Counted from the stretch's first letter, positions 7,523 to 15,299 are shown. The stretch is 20,976 nt of DNA from Candidatus Heimdallarchaeota archaeon LC_2 (GCA_001940725.1 MDVR01000122.1:1-20976), one strand, 5' to 3'. Numbers and translations are program-made. The notes: generated from the letters alone by a model not told the origin.

Positions 7523-8797
7523 TTAAGTACCGACATCATAGGCTGTTATGTATGCTTGTTGTTCAGGAGTAAGTGTATCAGTAGAGAAACCCAATGATTT
7601 AAGTTTGATATGGGCTATTTCTAAATCAATTTCATAGGGAAGAGTGTATACTTGATTTGCTCCGCCTATTGTCTTTTCTGCTAAACTGATGAGAGCCATT
7701 AACTGACCACAAAAAGACATATCCATTACTTCAGATGGGTGTCCTTCAGCTGCAGCTAGATTTACTAATCTACCACGTGCTAGTAAATAAATTTTGTTCC
7801 CATTTTTTAAGGTAATTTCCTCATTATTTGGACGAATTGTTCTTACATTTTCAGCAGAATTTAATAATTTATCAACTTCAATTTCAACATCATAATGGCC
7901 GGTATTACTTAAAATTGCACCATCTTTCATTGTTTCCATTTGTTCTAAAGTGATAACATCTCTCATACCAGTTGCAGTAATGAAAATATCCCCTAGTTTT
8001 GCGGCATCATCCATTTTCATTACCCTGAAACCGTCGAGGGCAGCTTTCAATGCCTTTACTGGATCTACTTCAGTTACGATTACACTTGAACCTAATCCTT
8101 TTGCTTTCATGGCAACGCCACCACCACAGCGACCATATCCTGCAACTACTACAGTTTTTCCTGCATATAAAATTGAAGTTGCTCTAAGAATACCATCTAG
8201 GGTAGATTGACCAGTTCCATAAACATTATCAAAATGGCTTTTAATTGGACTATCATTAACTGCGACAACTGGATACAATAATTTATTGTCATCTGCCATT
8301 GCTCGTAATCTGTGAACACCAGTAGTGGTTTCTTCTGTTCCTCCCAAGATATCAGGTGCCAAATCTGCATGTTTATTGTGAACAACAAATATCAAATCTG
8401 CACCGTCATCCAATGTAAGAGTTGGTTTAAACTCTAAAGTTTTATCTAATGCCCAATAATACTCTTCTGTATTCATACCATGCCAAGCCCAAATTTTCAC
8501 TCCATTAGCTGCTAATGCCGCTGCAACTTCATCATTTGTTGATAAAGGATTACAACCAGACCATGATATATCAGCACCTGCCGCAATTAAGGTTTCAACA
8601 AGAACTGCTGTTTCTTTGGTAACATGTAAACTACCAGCGATCCTTTGCCCTTTAAGGGGTTTTGATTTTTCGAAGCGTTCTCTTAATTCCATGAGAACTG
8701 GCATTCTAGATTCTGCCCAATCTATTCTCATCCTGCCTTTTTCTGCAAGATTAATATCTTTTACTTTGTATGGGTGAGTTAACTCCATTTGAGCCAT
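7523..8797 (-). CDS. ahcY: Adenosylhomocysteinase (S-adenosylhomocysteine hydrolase)
   Basis: Cleaves S-adenosylhomocysteine to adenosine and homocysteine, clearing the inhibitor left by methyltransferases; an NAD-dependent cytosolic enzyme. 424 residues with all signatures: SLHVTKETAVL, SWSGCNPLSTND, TLDDGADL, GTEETTTGVHRL, NDSPIKSHFDN (catalytic Lys and Asp), the NAD loop GYGRCGGGVAMKAKGLG, VTEVDPVKAL, and NTGHYDVEI. It is the short archaeal/Thermotoga-like type, lacking the insert of many bacterial enzymes and ending YDVGT without the K-x3-Y tail of eukaryotic ones. The ATG at 8797 has a TATA-like element (8819-8829) about 26 nt upstream, so the transcript is probably leaderless. Monocistronic. 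Confidence 0.97.
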   Translation of the reverse strand: MAQMELTHPYKVKDINLAEKGRMRIDWAESRMPVLMELRERFEKSKPLKGQRIAGSLHVTKETAVLVETLIAAGADISWSGCNPLSTNDEVAAALAANGVKIWAWHGMNTEEYYWALDKTLEFKPTLTLDDGADLIFVVHNKHADLAPDILGGTEETTTGVHRLRAMADDNKLLYPVVAVNDSPIKSHFDNVYGTGQSTLDGILRATSILYAGKTVVVAGYGRCGGGVAMKAKGLGSSVIVTEVDPVKALKAALDGFRVMKMDDAAKLGDIFITATGMRDVITLEQMETMKDGAILSNTGHYDVEIEVDKLLNSAENVRTIRPNNEEITLKNGNKIYLLARGRLVNLAAAEGHPSEVMDMSFCGQLMALISLAEKTIGGANQVYTLPYEIDLEIAHIKLKSLGFSTDTLTPEQQAYITAYDVGT

Positions 8798-8818
8798 GAC
8801 AGTTCAAATTAATTCTAA

Positions 8819-8829
8819 TTTATTATAAT
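8819..8829 (-). promoter_or_regulatory. ahcY promoter (TATA box)
   Basis: On the minus strand ATTATAATAAA, centred about 26 nt before the ahcY ATG. The spacing predicts transcription starting at or one base before the start codon. Confidence 0.45.
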
Positions 8830-8874
8830 AGTGATAAGAAACAATGTTGAATCATTGAAAGCATTCAATTATTT

Positions 8875-11106
8875 TTATATTGCAAAAACCATATCTCTAA
8901 ACAATTTGAAAAGGCTTTGATTTGGTAAATCAGTTAAATTTGATTTCCTAATGTTTTGTGATAATCCTTGAGAAAGTTGAGCGAACGAAAAAATATGCTC
9001 AGAGAAATCAGATAGACGACTATCTTCCTCCGATTGAAGAATATCAGCTGATTTAAAAGCAAAAGATGTTGCTTCATTTAAATTTAATTTCGCTTGATCA
9101 TATAGACCCAAATTAGAACTCCATAATCCTAATATTATATTCTTTATACTTTCAAAAAATGTGAGTATCCCTGAAATTAAAGTTTTACGAAAAATAATTT
9201 GATCCCACTTTACTTGTTCAAGTATAGATCCAATTCTTTCTTTATGATCTAATAAATTTGAACAATCTTGTTTAATTTGGTTTATCATCTCAATAAATGG
9301 AATTAATGATTCAAAAATATCTAGGATATTTGATAGAACCTCATTATTACTTGAAAATACGTTTTCATCGATTGTCATTGTAAAAAATAATGTGGGTAAT
9401 ACATGAGATAGACACAAATACTGAGTTGTTAATTGATAAATATGCATTTGTATGGTATGTGCACTGATATATGATCCTGAGAAATGTGCTAGTATCCGAT
9501 CAATTGGAACCGCCTTAGTATCCAACTCGGATGATAGTGTTTTCGATTGGTTAGCAAAATAATAAGCCCTTGTTTTGTATATTAATTCAAGTAATTTATT
9601 ACTTTCTTCAGTTTCAAGTGCCTTTATCTCGTTTTGAATACTCAAACACAAATTAATTAAACAATCAAGAGTGGTGACAAGCCTTTGTTTATCACTAGAA
9701 GTTGAGGGCAATAATGCAATTGCAAAATGTAATGTTTCACATTCAGTTAAGAATTTATCTGTATTCTCTTTCAAATTATCCTTATCCGTTTCCTGTCCTA
9801 GATTTGTTAATGAGGATGATATTTGGGAGATTGCAACATCGATTCTTGAAGTAAAAGTTTCTAGTATGTCATCACATCTCTGATTTATCTCCTCAATTGG
9901 TTTATTGAGTGTAACCATAAATTCTAGAGAATTCATCATTGAAAGATATAAGTTAGGTATTGCTGAGATATAGGGAATTTCAATGATTGAAGTTGAATCC
10001 TTGATCATTTGATGTATTTCTGCAATCAATGATGAATTACTCAAAATATCATTATTCTTCTTGAGGGAATTGAGTAGATTGGCAAATTTTATTTGTAGTC
10101 TAAGTATTTGTGTTGCCATTATTATTCTTTGATAGTAGTATTCAACCTGATCCCTTATTTCACGAGAGTATAAATTAGGGTGCTCCCGGATTGTTTCAAG
10201 CATTTTTTCTATTCCAAGTGCTGCTTCTAAATATTGAAGTGCGACTTGATGATTATTTGATTTAGCATTTGAAATTGCCAAATTTAAGAACAATTTGTAT
10301 TTTAGGAAATCCCGAATTGTTTCTCCAATTGTCAATTGAGAGGATTTAATTTGTTCTATTCGTGATGCTAGTTCATGAGTCGGGTTTTGGTTCCATGATT
10401 GAACTACAAGGTCTAAATTTTCAATGCCTAAAGCTTGTAAGAAATATTCGGTTGATAAATCACTTGCCCACCAATTTTTTTGTAAAACTGAAAAGTAAGG
10501 TTTTAACGTTTCGAGAAAAAATTGCCCTTCTAGATCAAATAACTCAATATTGGCAAAACTAATGTTATCATCTTGTTTTTTGATTAAATTAAGAATTTGT
10601 ACAGATCTTTGTTTTTGATTTAATTTATTTATTTCACTCAAATATGGTGTCAAATTTGAAAGGAAATCTTTGGGATCTTCATTATTGAAGAATAAAGAAT
10701 TAAGAAATTCAAAGATATTTTCAACATTCAACATCTGATATACTGTATTCTTATCATTCATAGATCCTGTATTATGACGGTAAATTTCTGTATATATCTT
10801 TAACAATATTGCCAAAGAGAGCTCTAACTCTAAGACATTTGCAATCTTATGATTCATTTCCGAATTAAGAATATCATCGTTTTTAATTCGATCCTGATCT
10901 TTTCCTCTTTCATCGATATACCTGTAATAAATTAATCTGCCTAAATCAGAAATGGAAGTAAGGACCTTAATACATTCTTCATAATTATTTTGCATTAAGA
11001 GAATTAAATCGTTTACAGGTTGAAATTCTGCTATCGAATTAAACGATTCGTGAAAATTTTCTTGCAATGCAAGTAATATTGAAAATGGATCTTTTCGATC
11101 TTTCAT
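8875..11106 (-). CDS. Large all-helical protein of unknown function
   Basis: 743 residues, not recognised. The composition is that of a soluble alpha-solenoid: long amphipathic helices rich in L, I, E, N and S, few glycines, and no signal peptide or clear membrane span. Some stretches look like degenerate TPR pairs, for example around 274-305 (NHQVALQYLEAALGIEKM) and near the C-terminus (LGLYDQAKLNLNEATSFAF). No catalytic motif or metal site was seen. The start is ATG at 11106. It is divergent from the longin-like gene with a 186-bp shared upstream region. A scaffold or regulator working with that longin protein is conceivable, by gene order only. Base composition matches its neighbours, so there is no sign of recent transfer. 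Confidence 0.7.
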   Translation of the reverse strand: MKDRKDPFSILLALQENFHESFNSIAEFQPVNDLILLMQNNYEECIKVLTSISDLGRLIYYRYIDERGKDQDRIKNDDILNSEMNHKIANVLELELSLAILLKIYTEIYRHNTGSMNDKNTVYQMLNVENIFEFLNSLFFNNEDPKDFLSNLTPYLSEINKLNQKQRSVQILNLIKKQDDNISFANIELFDLEGQFFLETLKPYFSVLQKNWWASDLSTEYFLQALGIENLDLVVQSWNQNPTHELASRIEQIKSSQLTIGETIRDFLKYKLFLNLAISNAKSNNHQVALQYLEAALGIEKMLETIREHPNLYSREIRDQVEYYYQRIIMATQILRLQIKFANLLNSLKKNNDILSNSSLIAEIHQMIKDSTSIIEIPYISAIPNLYLSMMNSLEFMVTLNKPIEEINQRCDDILETFTSRIDVAISQISSSLTNLGQETDKDNLKENTDKFLTECETLHFAIALLPSTSSDKQRLVTTLDCLINLCLSIQNEIKALETEESNKLLELIYKTRAYYFANQSKTLSSELDTKAVPIDRILAHFSGSYISAHTIQMHIYQLTTQYLCLSHVLPTLFFTMTIDENVFSSNNEVLSNILDIFESLIPFIEMINQIKQDCSNLLDHKERIGSILEQVKWDQIIFRKTLISGILTFFESIKNIILGLWSSNLGLYDQAKLNLNEATSFAFKSADILQSEEDSRLSDFSEHIFSFAQLSQGLSQNIRKSNLTDLPNQSLFKLFRDMVFAI

Positions 11107-11260
11107 TAATTCTTACCTTCTAACAGAATAGCTCATTTAATGATAATTTTTAAGCAAGAAGATTAAAGCTTATGTTTTATGTAACACTTCACTCTAGTAT
11201 TGACGTTGGTTCGTTTAATGAAACTTAGCCCAATCATATATACGTAGATATTATCCATAT

Positions 11261-11270
11261 TATTATACAA
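11261..11270 (+). promoter_or_regulatory. Promoter of the longin-like gene (TATA box)
   Basis: TATTATACAA centred at 11265 is 27 nt upstream of the ATG at 11293. This supports that ATG over the in-frame TTG at 11287 and predicts leaderless initiation. Confidence 0.45.
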
Positions 11271-11292
11271 AAAAATTAGTTTTCATTTGAAG

Positions 11293-11889
11293 ATGAATCT
11301 TAATGATATGGGACTGAAAGATTTGTATGTATTAAGGGATACTGGTGAATGTGTATTTCATCAAAATTATACTGAAAAAAATGATTCACAAAATCAACCA
11401 GATCAAACCATAATGAGTTCTTTTCTATCAGCTATTGAAACATTTTCTGCCAATGTTGATAATGGCACAAGTATGTTGGAGACTACAAATTATCGATTTG
11501 TTTATCATAGAAATCAAGATTATCTTTATGTTGCCAGAACTAAAAAATCCCTTAATCCAAGCTATGTTTATAACAAATTAAATAGAATATCTGAAAAAGT
11601 TGAAACTTGGCTACCTAAAAAGTGGGATGGTTCAGTTAAAGTATTTCAGGGTATAAGTGGACTAGTTGTTGATGAATTTATCCCTAGTGCGTTGAATACA
11701 TATTATGAAATAACTGGAAAAGATTCAACAGAACTTTCGGGAATAGAATCAAAAATATATTCATTTCTCAGATTTAGAGGAAAATCGCAGCTTTCAACAA
11801 TTGCTAAATTAATGAGAATCCCTCAAAAAGATGCTCAAGAAGTGACTCAACACTTACTATCAGATAATTATGTATCATCGTGCTCCTAA
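11293..11889 (+). CDS. Longin-like domain protein with C-terminal winged-helix-like domain
   Basis: 198 residues. The N-terminal 120 or so residues follow the longin/profilin-like order. First comes a beta hairpin LKDLYVLRDTGECVFHQNY. Then a helix SSFLSAIETFSANV, strands around YRFVYHRNQDYLYVARTKK, and a helix YNKLNRISEKVETWL. Such longin domains bind or regulate small GTPases in trafficking complexes and are common in Asgard archaea (established knowledge); assignment here is by pattern, not search. Residues about 150-193 (ELSGIESKIYSFLRFRGK, then STIAKLMRIPQKDAQEVTQHLLSDNYV) read as a winged helix: helix, S-x-IAKLM helix, recognition helix, short wing. The order longin then winged helix recalls NPRL2/3-like proteins of eukaryotes, an analogy only. 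ATG 11293 is chosen; ATG 11308 is possible. Cytosolic, no membrane segment. Confidence 0.65.
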   Translation: MNLNDMGLKDLYVLRDTGECVFHQNYTEKNDSQNQPDQTIMSSFLSAIETFSANVDNGTSMLETTNYRFVYHRNQDYLYVARTKKSLNPSYVYNKLNRISEKVETWLPKKWDGSVKVFQGISGLVVDEFIPSALNTYYEITGKDSTELSGIESKIYSFLRFRGKSQLSTIAKLMRIPQKDAQEVTQHLLSDNYVSSCS

Positions 11890-11963
11890 TTTCATAAACA
11901 TTGAAATGAAAGACATAAATTACCATTCTGTAATGTAACCTATAATCAATCTTTCTTCACTCC

Positions 11964-11998
11964 ACAGAAAGGTAATTATGGGTTATTTCTGTTAGGAG
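11964..11998 (+). promoter_or_regulatory. Small stem-loop and ribosome-binding-like motif in a leader
   Basis: ACAGAAA (11964-11970) pairs with TTTCTGT (11986-11992) across a 15-nt loop; TAGGAG (11993-11998) follows at once. The motif is 3 nt before an ATG (12002) that reads only four codons before TGA, and 17 nt before the ATG of the next gene (12016). It may be a leader element; the evidence is weak. Confidence 0.25.
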
Positions 11999-12015
11999 CA
12001 AATGGATTCTCTTTG

Positions 12016-12318
12016 ATGGACCTATTTACTGAAGAATTCCAATCAATCAAGATGACCAAAACAGATGTATTTCAAGCATTATCCTCATTTACGATACATG
12101 AATTAAATTATAGTATAGATGGTTTTGATATAAATTTTGCCAAAGTGGATGATAATAGCACAATTGGTGTGCTGGTGTGTAAAAAAATGCAACCTGACAA
12201 TTCTCTATTACCTGAGCTCATTCAGATAAGTAAAGTAATAATTCAAGGAGATAAAATTTTGATACACAAAATAATGGGGATCAAATGTTCAAAGAAAATT
12301 GAATATCTAAAGTCCTAA
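12016..12318 (+). CDS. Small protein of unknown function
   Basis: About 100 residues, acidic N-terminus, mixed alpha/beta pattern with short hydrophobic strands (FDINFAKV, TIGVLVCKK, KVIIQGDKILIHKI). It has two cysteines that do not form a metal motif, and no signal peptide or membrane span. It follows the longin-like gene on the same strand after 126 bp. The start is ATG at 12016 (an in-frame TTG directly precedes it). It could be a partner of the longin protein or simply a lineage-specific gene; I do not recognise it. The stop is 6 bp from a convergent stop. Confidence 0.55.
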   Translation: MDLFTEEFQSIKMTKTDVFQALSSFTIHELNYSIDGFDINFAKVDDNSTIGVLVCKKMQPDNSLLPELIQISKVIIQGDKILIHKIMGIKCSKKIEYLKS

Positions 12319-12324
12319 ATTGAA

Positions 12325-12516
12325 CTACATTTTTATGTTGAATTTTTTTACTGCATTTCTTGCATCGTTTTGATCAGAATAAGAACCCACATAGCCGTCG
12401 GCTACCTTAAAATTCCTTCCACAATATGGGCATTTCTTTCTTTGTGTGCCACTAAGTGTTACCATGTATTTACTACACTCAAGTCTCGAACACTGAACTA
12501 CTGACCAATTTTTCAA
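12325..12516 (-). CDS. DUF1922-like zinc-ribbon protein
   Basis: 63 residues. CSRLEC (Cys9, Cys14) then CPYC (Cys29, Cys32) form a zinc ribbon, followed by GRNFKVADGY and an acidic/helical tail SYSDQNDARNAVKKF. The layout (ribbon, G-T-x-RKKC, CGR, then an xxDARxxV helix) matches the archaeal DUF1922 family, of unknown function, perhaps nucleic-acid related. The frame is closed by a stop just upstream, so the TTG at 12516 is the only reasonable start. It lies 30 bp after the ribbon-helix-helix gene on the same strand and is probably co-transcribed with it. Confidence 0.7.
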   Translation of the reverse strand: MKNWSVVQCSRLECSKYMVTLSGTQRKKCPYCGRNFKVADGYVGSYSDQNDARNAVKKFNIKM

Positions 12517-12546
12517 TCCTGTGATCTTTCATCAGCACCATTAGAA

Positions 12547-12717
12547 CTAATATTTTCCATAAATTTTCTGAATTAAATCTCTAATTGCAATACGAATTGC
12601 TTCTGATCTAGTGGGATACCTCTCTCTTCTTAGCAATTCATCTAAACCTTCAAGCTGTTCGCGTGTAACTTTTACGCTTATTAATTTCATACCGATTTCG
12701 GTAGTATCATCGGCCAT
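12547..12717 (-). CDS. Ribbon-helix-helix (CopG-type) DNA-binding protein, 56 aa
   Basis: Short gene found by reading the minus strand: ATG at 12717, TAG at 12547, 56 codons. The product reads MADDTTEIGMKLISVKVTRE..., i.e. a strand MKLISVKVT, helix EQLEGLDELLRRE, turn YPTRS, then EAIRIAIRDLIQKIY. This is the RHH/Arc-MetJ fold with the characteristic RSEAIR-x-AI segment. Such proteins dimerise and bind DNA through the N-terminal strand. The size and the TRSEAIRIAIRDL pattern resemble short archaeal RHH regulators such as CdrS, but that is only a resemblance. It sits 68 bp downstream of the cofC stop and 30 bp upstream of a zinc-ribbon gene, so it may form a two-gene unit with the latter. A weak TATA-like element (AGTTATTTTATTTC, around 12744) could make it leaderless. 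Confidence 0.85.
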   Translation of the reverse strand: MADDTTEIGMKLISVKVTREQLEGLDELLRRERYPTRSEAIRIAIRDLIQKIYGKY

Positions 12718-12785
12718 AGTTTCACATTAATTGCTGAAATAAAATAACTATGGATGAATGTTGAAGGTATTATGCATTTTTCAGT

Positions 12786-13397
12786 TCACTTTGAGCCATT
12801 AAAAAATAATTCGAAAATATGTGATTTCCAAAAATACCAATCCTCAAGAGTATCTAAATCCCTTGAAATTTCTTCTTTTTCAAATACAGCTAAAGCAATT
12901 TTCAATTTATTACTTAATCCTATGAAACGATCTGCTGAAGATTTACCAAATAATTTTTTGGAGAACATAAATTTTGGGAGATAAGCAATTGCAGTGCCTC
13001 TATCATGAGTTGGTACAATTACATTTAGTTCTAATTCTTTCACAGATAAAAATTTCAACATAATTTTTCTTGTTAAACCTGGAAGATCAGGCATTACAAA
13101 TAAAATTTTATCATCTTCAATTTGATCTAAACAATCACTAACTGCTTTATTCAGTGATATCCCTTTATCTATTATAATTTTGAATCTTGTGCTTCCATTC
13201 TTATACAGAGTCTCATCTGAAGTCAAAACAATAACTTCAATATTTAAGCCGATTAAAATGTCAATAGTATTCATCATCAGATTGTATACAATATCGTTTA
13301 CAAGTTTATTGCCAAGATCTTCTCGTAATCGAGACATCGCTGTAGTTTTGCTTCGTAAAGGAACTATTGCAGTTATTTTTGAGTCTCCGAGATTCAA
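12786..13397 (-). CDS. cofC: CofC-like guanylyltransferase (F420 biosynthesis)
   Basis: Activates a phospho-C3 acid (2-phospho-L-lactate or phosphoenolpyruvate/3-phosphoglycerate, depending on the lineage) with GTP, making the substrate for CofD. The protein is about 203 residues with the family's landmarks: IVPLRS near the N-terminus, a SRLRE motif, DKGISLNKAVSDCL, MPDLPGLT (the D-x-P metal region), VPTHDRGTAIAYLP, and DLDTLEDW near the C-terminus. The sequence is divergent, but the motif order and its place right after cofD make the call good. Start choice: AGGAGG (13408-13413 on the minus strand) sits 1 nt before a TTG at 13406 but 10 nt before the TTG at 13397, so 13397 is favoured. No ATG is available at the N-terminus. 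Confidence 0.82.
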   Translation of the reverse strand: MNLGDSKITAIVPLRSKTTAMSRLREDLGNKLVNDIVYNLMMNTIDILIGLNIEVIVLTSDETLYKNGSTRFKIIIDKGISLNKAVSDCLDQIEDDKILFVMPDLPGLTRKIMLKFLSVKELELNVIVPTHDRGTAIAYLPKFMFSKKLFGKSSADRFIGLSNKLKIALAVFEKEEISRDLDTLEDWYFWKSHIFELFFNGSK

Positions 13398-13407
13398 ACT
13401 TAACAAG

Positions 13408-13413
13408 CCTCCT
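13408..13413 (-). promoter_or_regulatory. Shine-Dalgarno site that decides the cofC start
   Basis: AGGAGG on the minus strand in the 18-bp cofD-cofC gap. Too close (1 nt) to the first TTG codon (13406); well spaced (10 nt) for the TTG at 13397. Confidence 0.6.
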
Positions 13414-13424
13414 AAAAATGAAGG

Positions 13425-14345
13425 TTAAATAAAATCGAAGATAGTGGTCGATAATTTTTTCTTTTGATCTAAAGTTGAAAGATCAATGGAATGGAAAATT
13501 GGTTCTATGTTTAAATCTTTAATTTTATCTCTAAAAGATATATCTTCACTGTCGAATATTATCTTTGAAGCAATCTTTTGATAATAATTCGCAATCCCTA
13601 AAGGCGTAGAGTCAATATTCATTGTTTTCATCAATTTAACTGTTGGTCCCGAAAATGCTTCACTTCCTTTTAAAGGAGATATTACTAAAACTTTGTCACG
13701 ATGTTGTTCAAGGAGAGAATATATTTTCTTGATAGATAAAATAGGTCCTATACTTGTTATTGGATTACTTGGTCCAATTATGATTTGTTTAGCTACCTCC
13801 AACATATTACTTACTTCTTCAGTTGTTTCCTTTGAATCACCATGAAATTTCACATCTGTAACATTCACATTAGTTTGTAATTTTACAAAGTATTCTTGGA
13901 AATGATAATTATTATCCTCAGAAAAAATCCTGCTTTGTATTGGATTATCCGACATTGGTAAAATTTGTGCTTCTATACCCCACTTTGAACATATTTTTTT
14001 TGTAACACTAGTTAATGATTCTTTTCTTAATTTTAATGATCTGTAAATATGTAATCCCAGGTCACGATCACCGACATTAAACCATGTATCTTCTGCACTT
14101 AGAGATTTTAACGTTTTGAGCGATTCAAAAGTATCACCCTCTACTCCCCAAAATTTTTCCGTATCCAATTTTCCACTAAATTGATATAGAACTGTATCTA
14201 AATCTGGACATATGTATAAACCATTCCAAACATAATCATCTCCTGAATTACAAAGAACACCTATTTTTTTATCAGGTAAGATATGTCTAAATCCCTGCAT
14301 TAATTTTGGAGTACCGGTACCCCCAGATAAGAAAACAAATTTCAT
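13425..14345 (-). CDS. cofD: 2-phospho-L-lactate transferase CofD (F420 biosynthesis)
   Basis: Joins the activated phospho-lactyl (or phosphoenolpyruvyl) group to the deazaflavin FO, forming F420-0 or dehydro-F420-0. 306 residues, the family's usual length. Motifs: SGGTGTPKLMQGF (7-19), NSGDDYVWNGLYICPDLDTVLY (33-54), WFNVGDRDLGLHIYR, ILPMSDNPIQSRIF, FQEYFV, and IIIGPSNPITSIGPIL. It is the second gene of the minus-strand operon, 24 bp after the MBL-fold gene and 18 bp before cofC. The start is ATG at 14345. No FO synthase or CofE gene is present in the window. Confidence 0.96.
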   Translation of the reverse strand: MKFVFLSGGTGTPKLMQGFRHILPDKKIGVLCNSGDDYVWNGLYICPDLDTVLYQFSGKLDTEKFWGVEGDTFESLKTLKSLSAEDTWFNVGDRDLGLHIYRSLKLRKESLTSVTKKICSKWGIEAQILPMSDNPIQSRIFSEDNNYHFQEYFVKLQTNVNVTDVKFHGDSKETTEEVSNMLEVAKQIIIGPSNPITSIGPILSIKKIYSLLEQHRDKVLVISPLKGSEAFSGPTVKLMKTMNIDSTPLGIANYYQKIASKIIFDSEDISFRDKIKDLNIEPIFHSIDLSTLDQKKKLSTTIFDFI

Positions 14346-14369
14346 ATTTGATGGAAATTTAATAATATT

Positions 14370-15299
14370 TTACATTCTTCGATATTGTCCACTTTCATTA
14401 TTCAGCAATTTATCTTCAACTAGTTTTTCTAGGTGCATAAAGAAAACTGTTTGATTAAATTTCAGGACATCGTAAGGAGACGAGTTATATTTTTCTGCAT
14501 ATGTATTATAATATCTCTTGAATAATTCATTAAATGATTCTGGTTTTGTGGAGACCAACCGAAGAATAACATCTCTAGCAGTGTCCATGGCAGAGGATAC
14601 TTCAAATGTACTGATTGGAGAACCCGAAGTAAAATAAGGTTCACCGTAAACAGGAGCAACTATATCTGCATTTGCTGACGATAAGAAATTCAGTGCTTCC
14701 TTAAATTCATTGAAATCACCAGTTTTATCTATATAGTATATATTCTTATTGGAGGGTGTAATACCTAATACCAAACCAGGACACAGTAATTTATGATCTC
14801 GAGAATAAACAAAAATATGACCTTTTTGAGGCCCTGAACTTGGTACTACCAGAATTTTAGTTTTGTCTGTTTCAATATTACTTAGTTTGTTTACCTTAAC
14901 TACATTTTCTAATTTTTTAGGAAGTTTTTTCTCTAATTTTCTTACATCACCAGAAGGCTCCGCATAATAGCGATTGTTAAGAAATTTATCTCTTGGATTT
15001 ACAAATACCTCCCATAAATCTTGATGTACATGAAACTCAGTATCTGGTAAATGTTTTTGAATTTTTTCAGCAGTTAATATTTCTTCCCAAGTAACACAAG
15101 GGAAGAAAACTTTGAGTTTCTTGTGTAAACCCAGCTCATCTAATGCCTCAATAAGATTGATAACAAAAGTCCCTGTACCAGATGCCCCAATTAAGATTGG
15201 GGGGGTGTTTGAAATTAATATTCCTCCATAATTTTCCCCGCTTCCGCCGAAACCACCTGGAATTTTATAAATATCCCCTGCTATTGGATAAGCCTGCAT
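14370..15299 (-). CDS. MBL-fold protein lacking the metal-binding residues
   Basis: 309 residues that read as a metallo-beta-lactamase fold from end to end: IAGDIYKIPGGF, then GGILISNTPPILIGASG in place of the usual LIDTG loop, a C-terminal helix pair, and FMHLEKLVEDKLL like the closing helix of lactonase-type MBL proteins. Every metal ligand appears lost. The HxHxDH position reads FFPCVTWEEIL (about 65-75), the GHT position reads SSGPQKGH (154-161) with the ligand His replaced by Pro, the S-G-D position reads CPGLVLG (173-179), and the P-G-HG position reads PVYGEP (216-221). So it is probably a non-catalytic pseudo-enzyme or a re-purposed fold. It heads the operon with cofD and cofC, which suggests a role in F420 synthesis or use (inference). 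The start is ATG at 15299. Confidence 0.75.
   Translation of the reverse strand: MQAYPIAGDIYKIPGGFGGSGENYGGILISNTPPILIGASGTGTFVINLIEALDELGLHKKLKVFFPCVTWEEILTAEKIQKHLPDTEFHVHQDLWEVFVNPRDKFLNNRYYAEPSGDVRKLEKKLPKKLENVVKVNKLSNIETDKTKILVVPSSGPQKGHIFVYSRDHKLLCPGLVLGITPSNKNIYYIDKTGDFNEFKEALNFLSSANADIVAPVYGEPYFTSGSPISTFEVSSAMDTARDVILRLVSTKPESFNELFKRYYNTYAEKYNSSPYDVLKFNQTVFFMHLEKLVEDKLLNNESGQYRRM

Noticed and set aside
7950..8210. 86-codon plus-strand frame
   Set aside because: Antisense to the NAD-binding region of ahcY; a by-product of the conserved coding sequence.
12002..12016. ATG at 12002 with a well-placed TAGGAG motif as a gene start
   Set aside because: The frame ends in TGA after four codons, and upstream it is closed by TAG; it cannot encode a protein. 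The ATG at 12016 is in the long frame.
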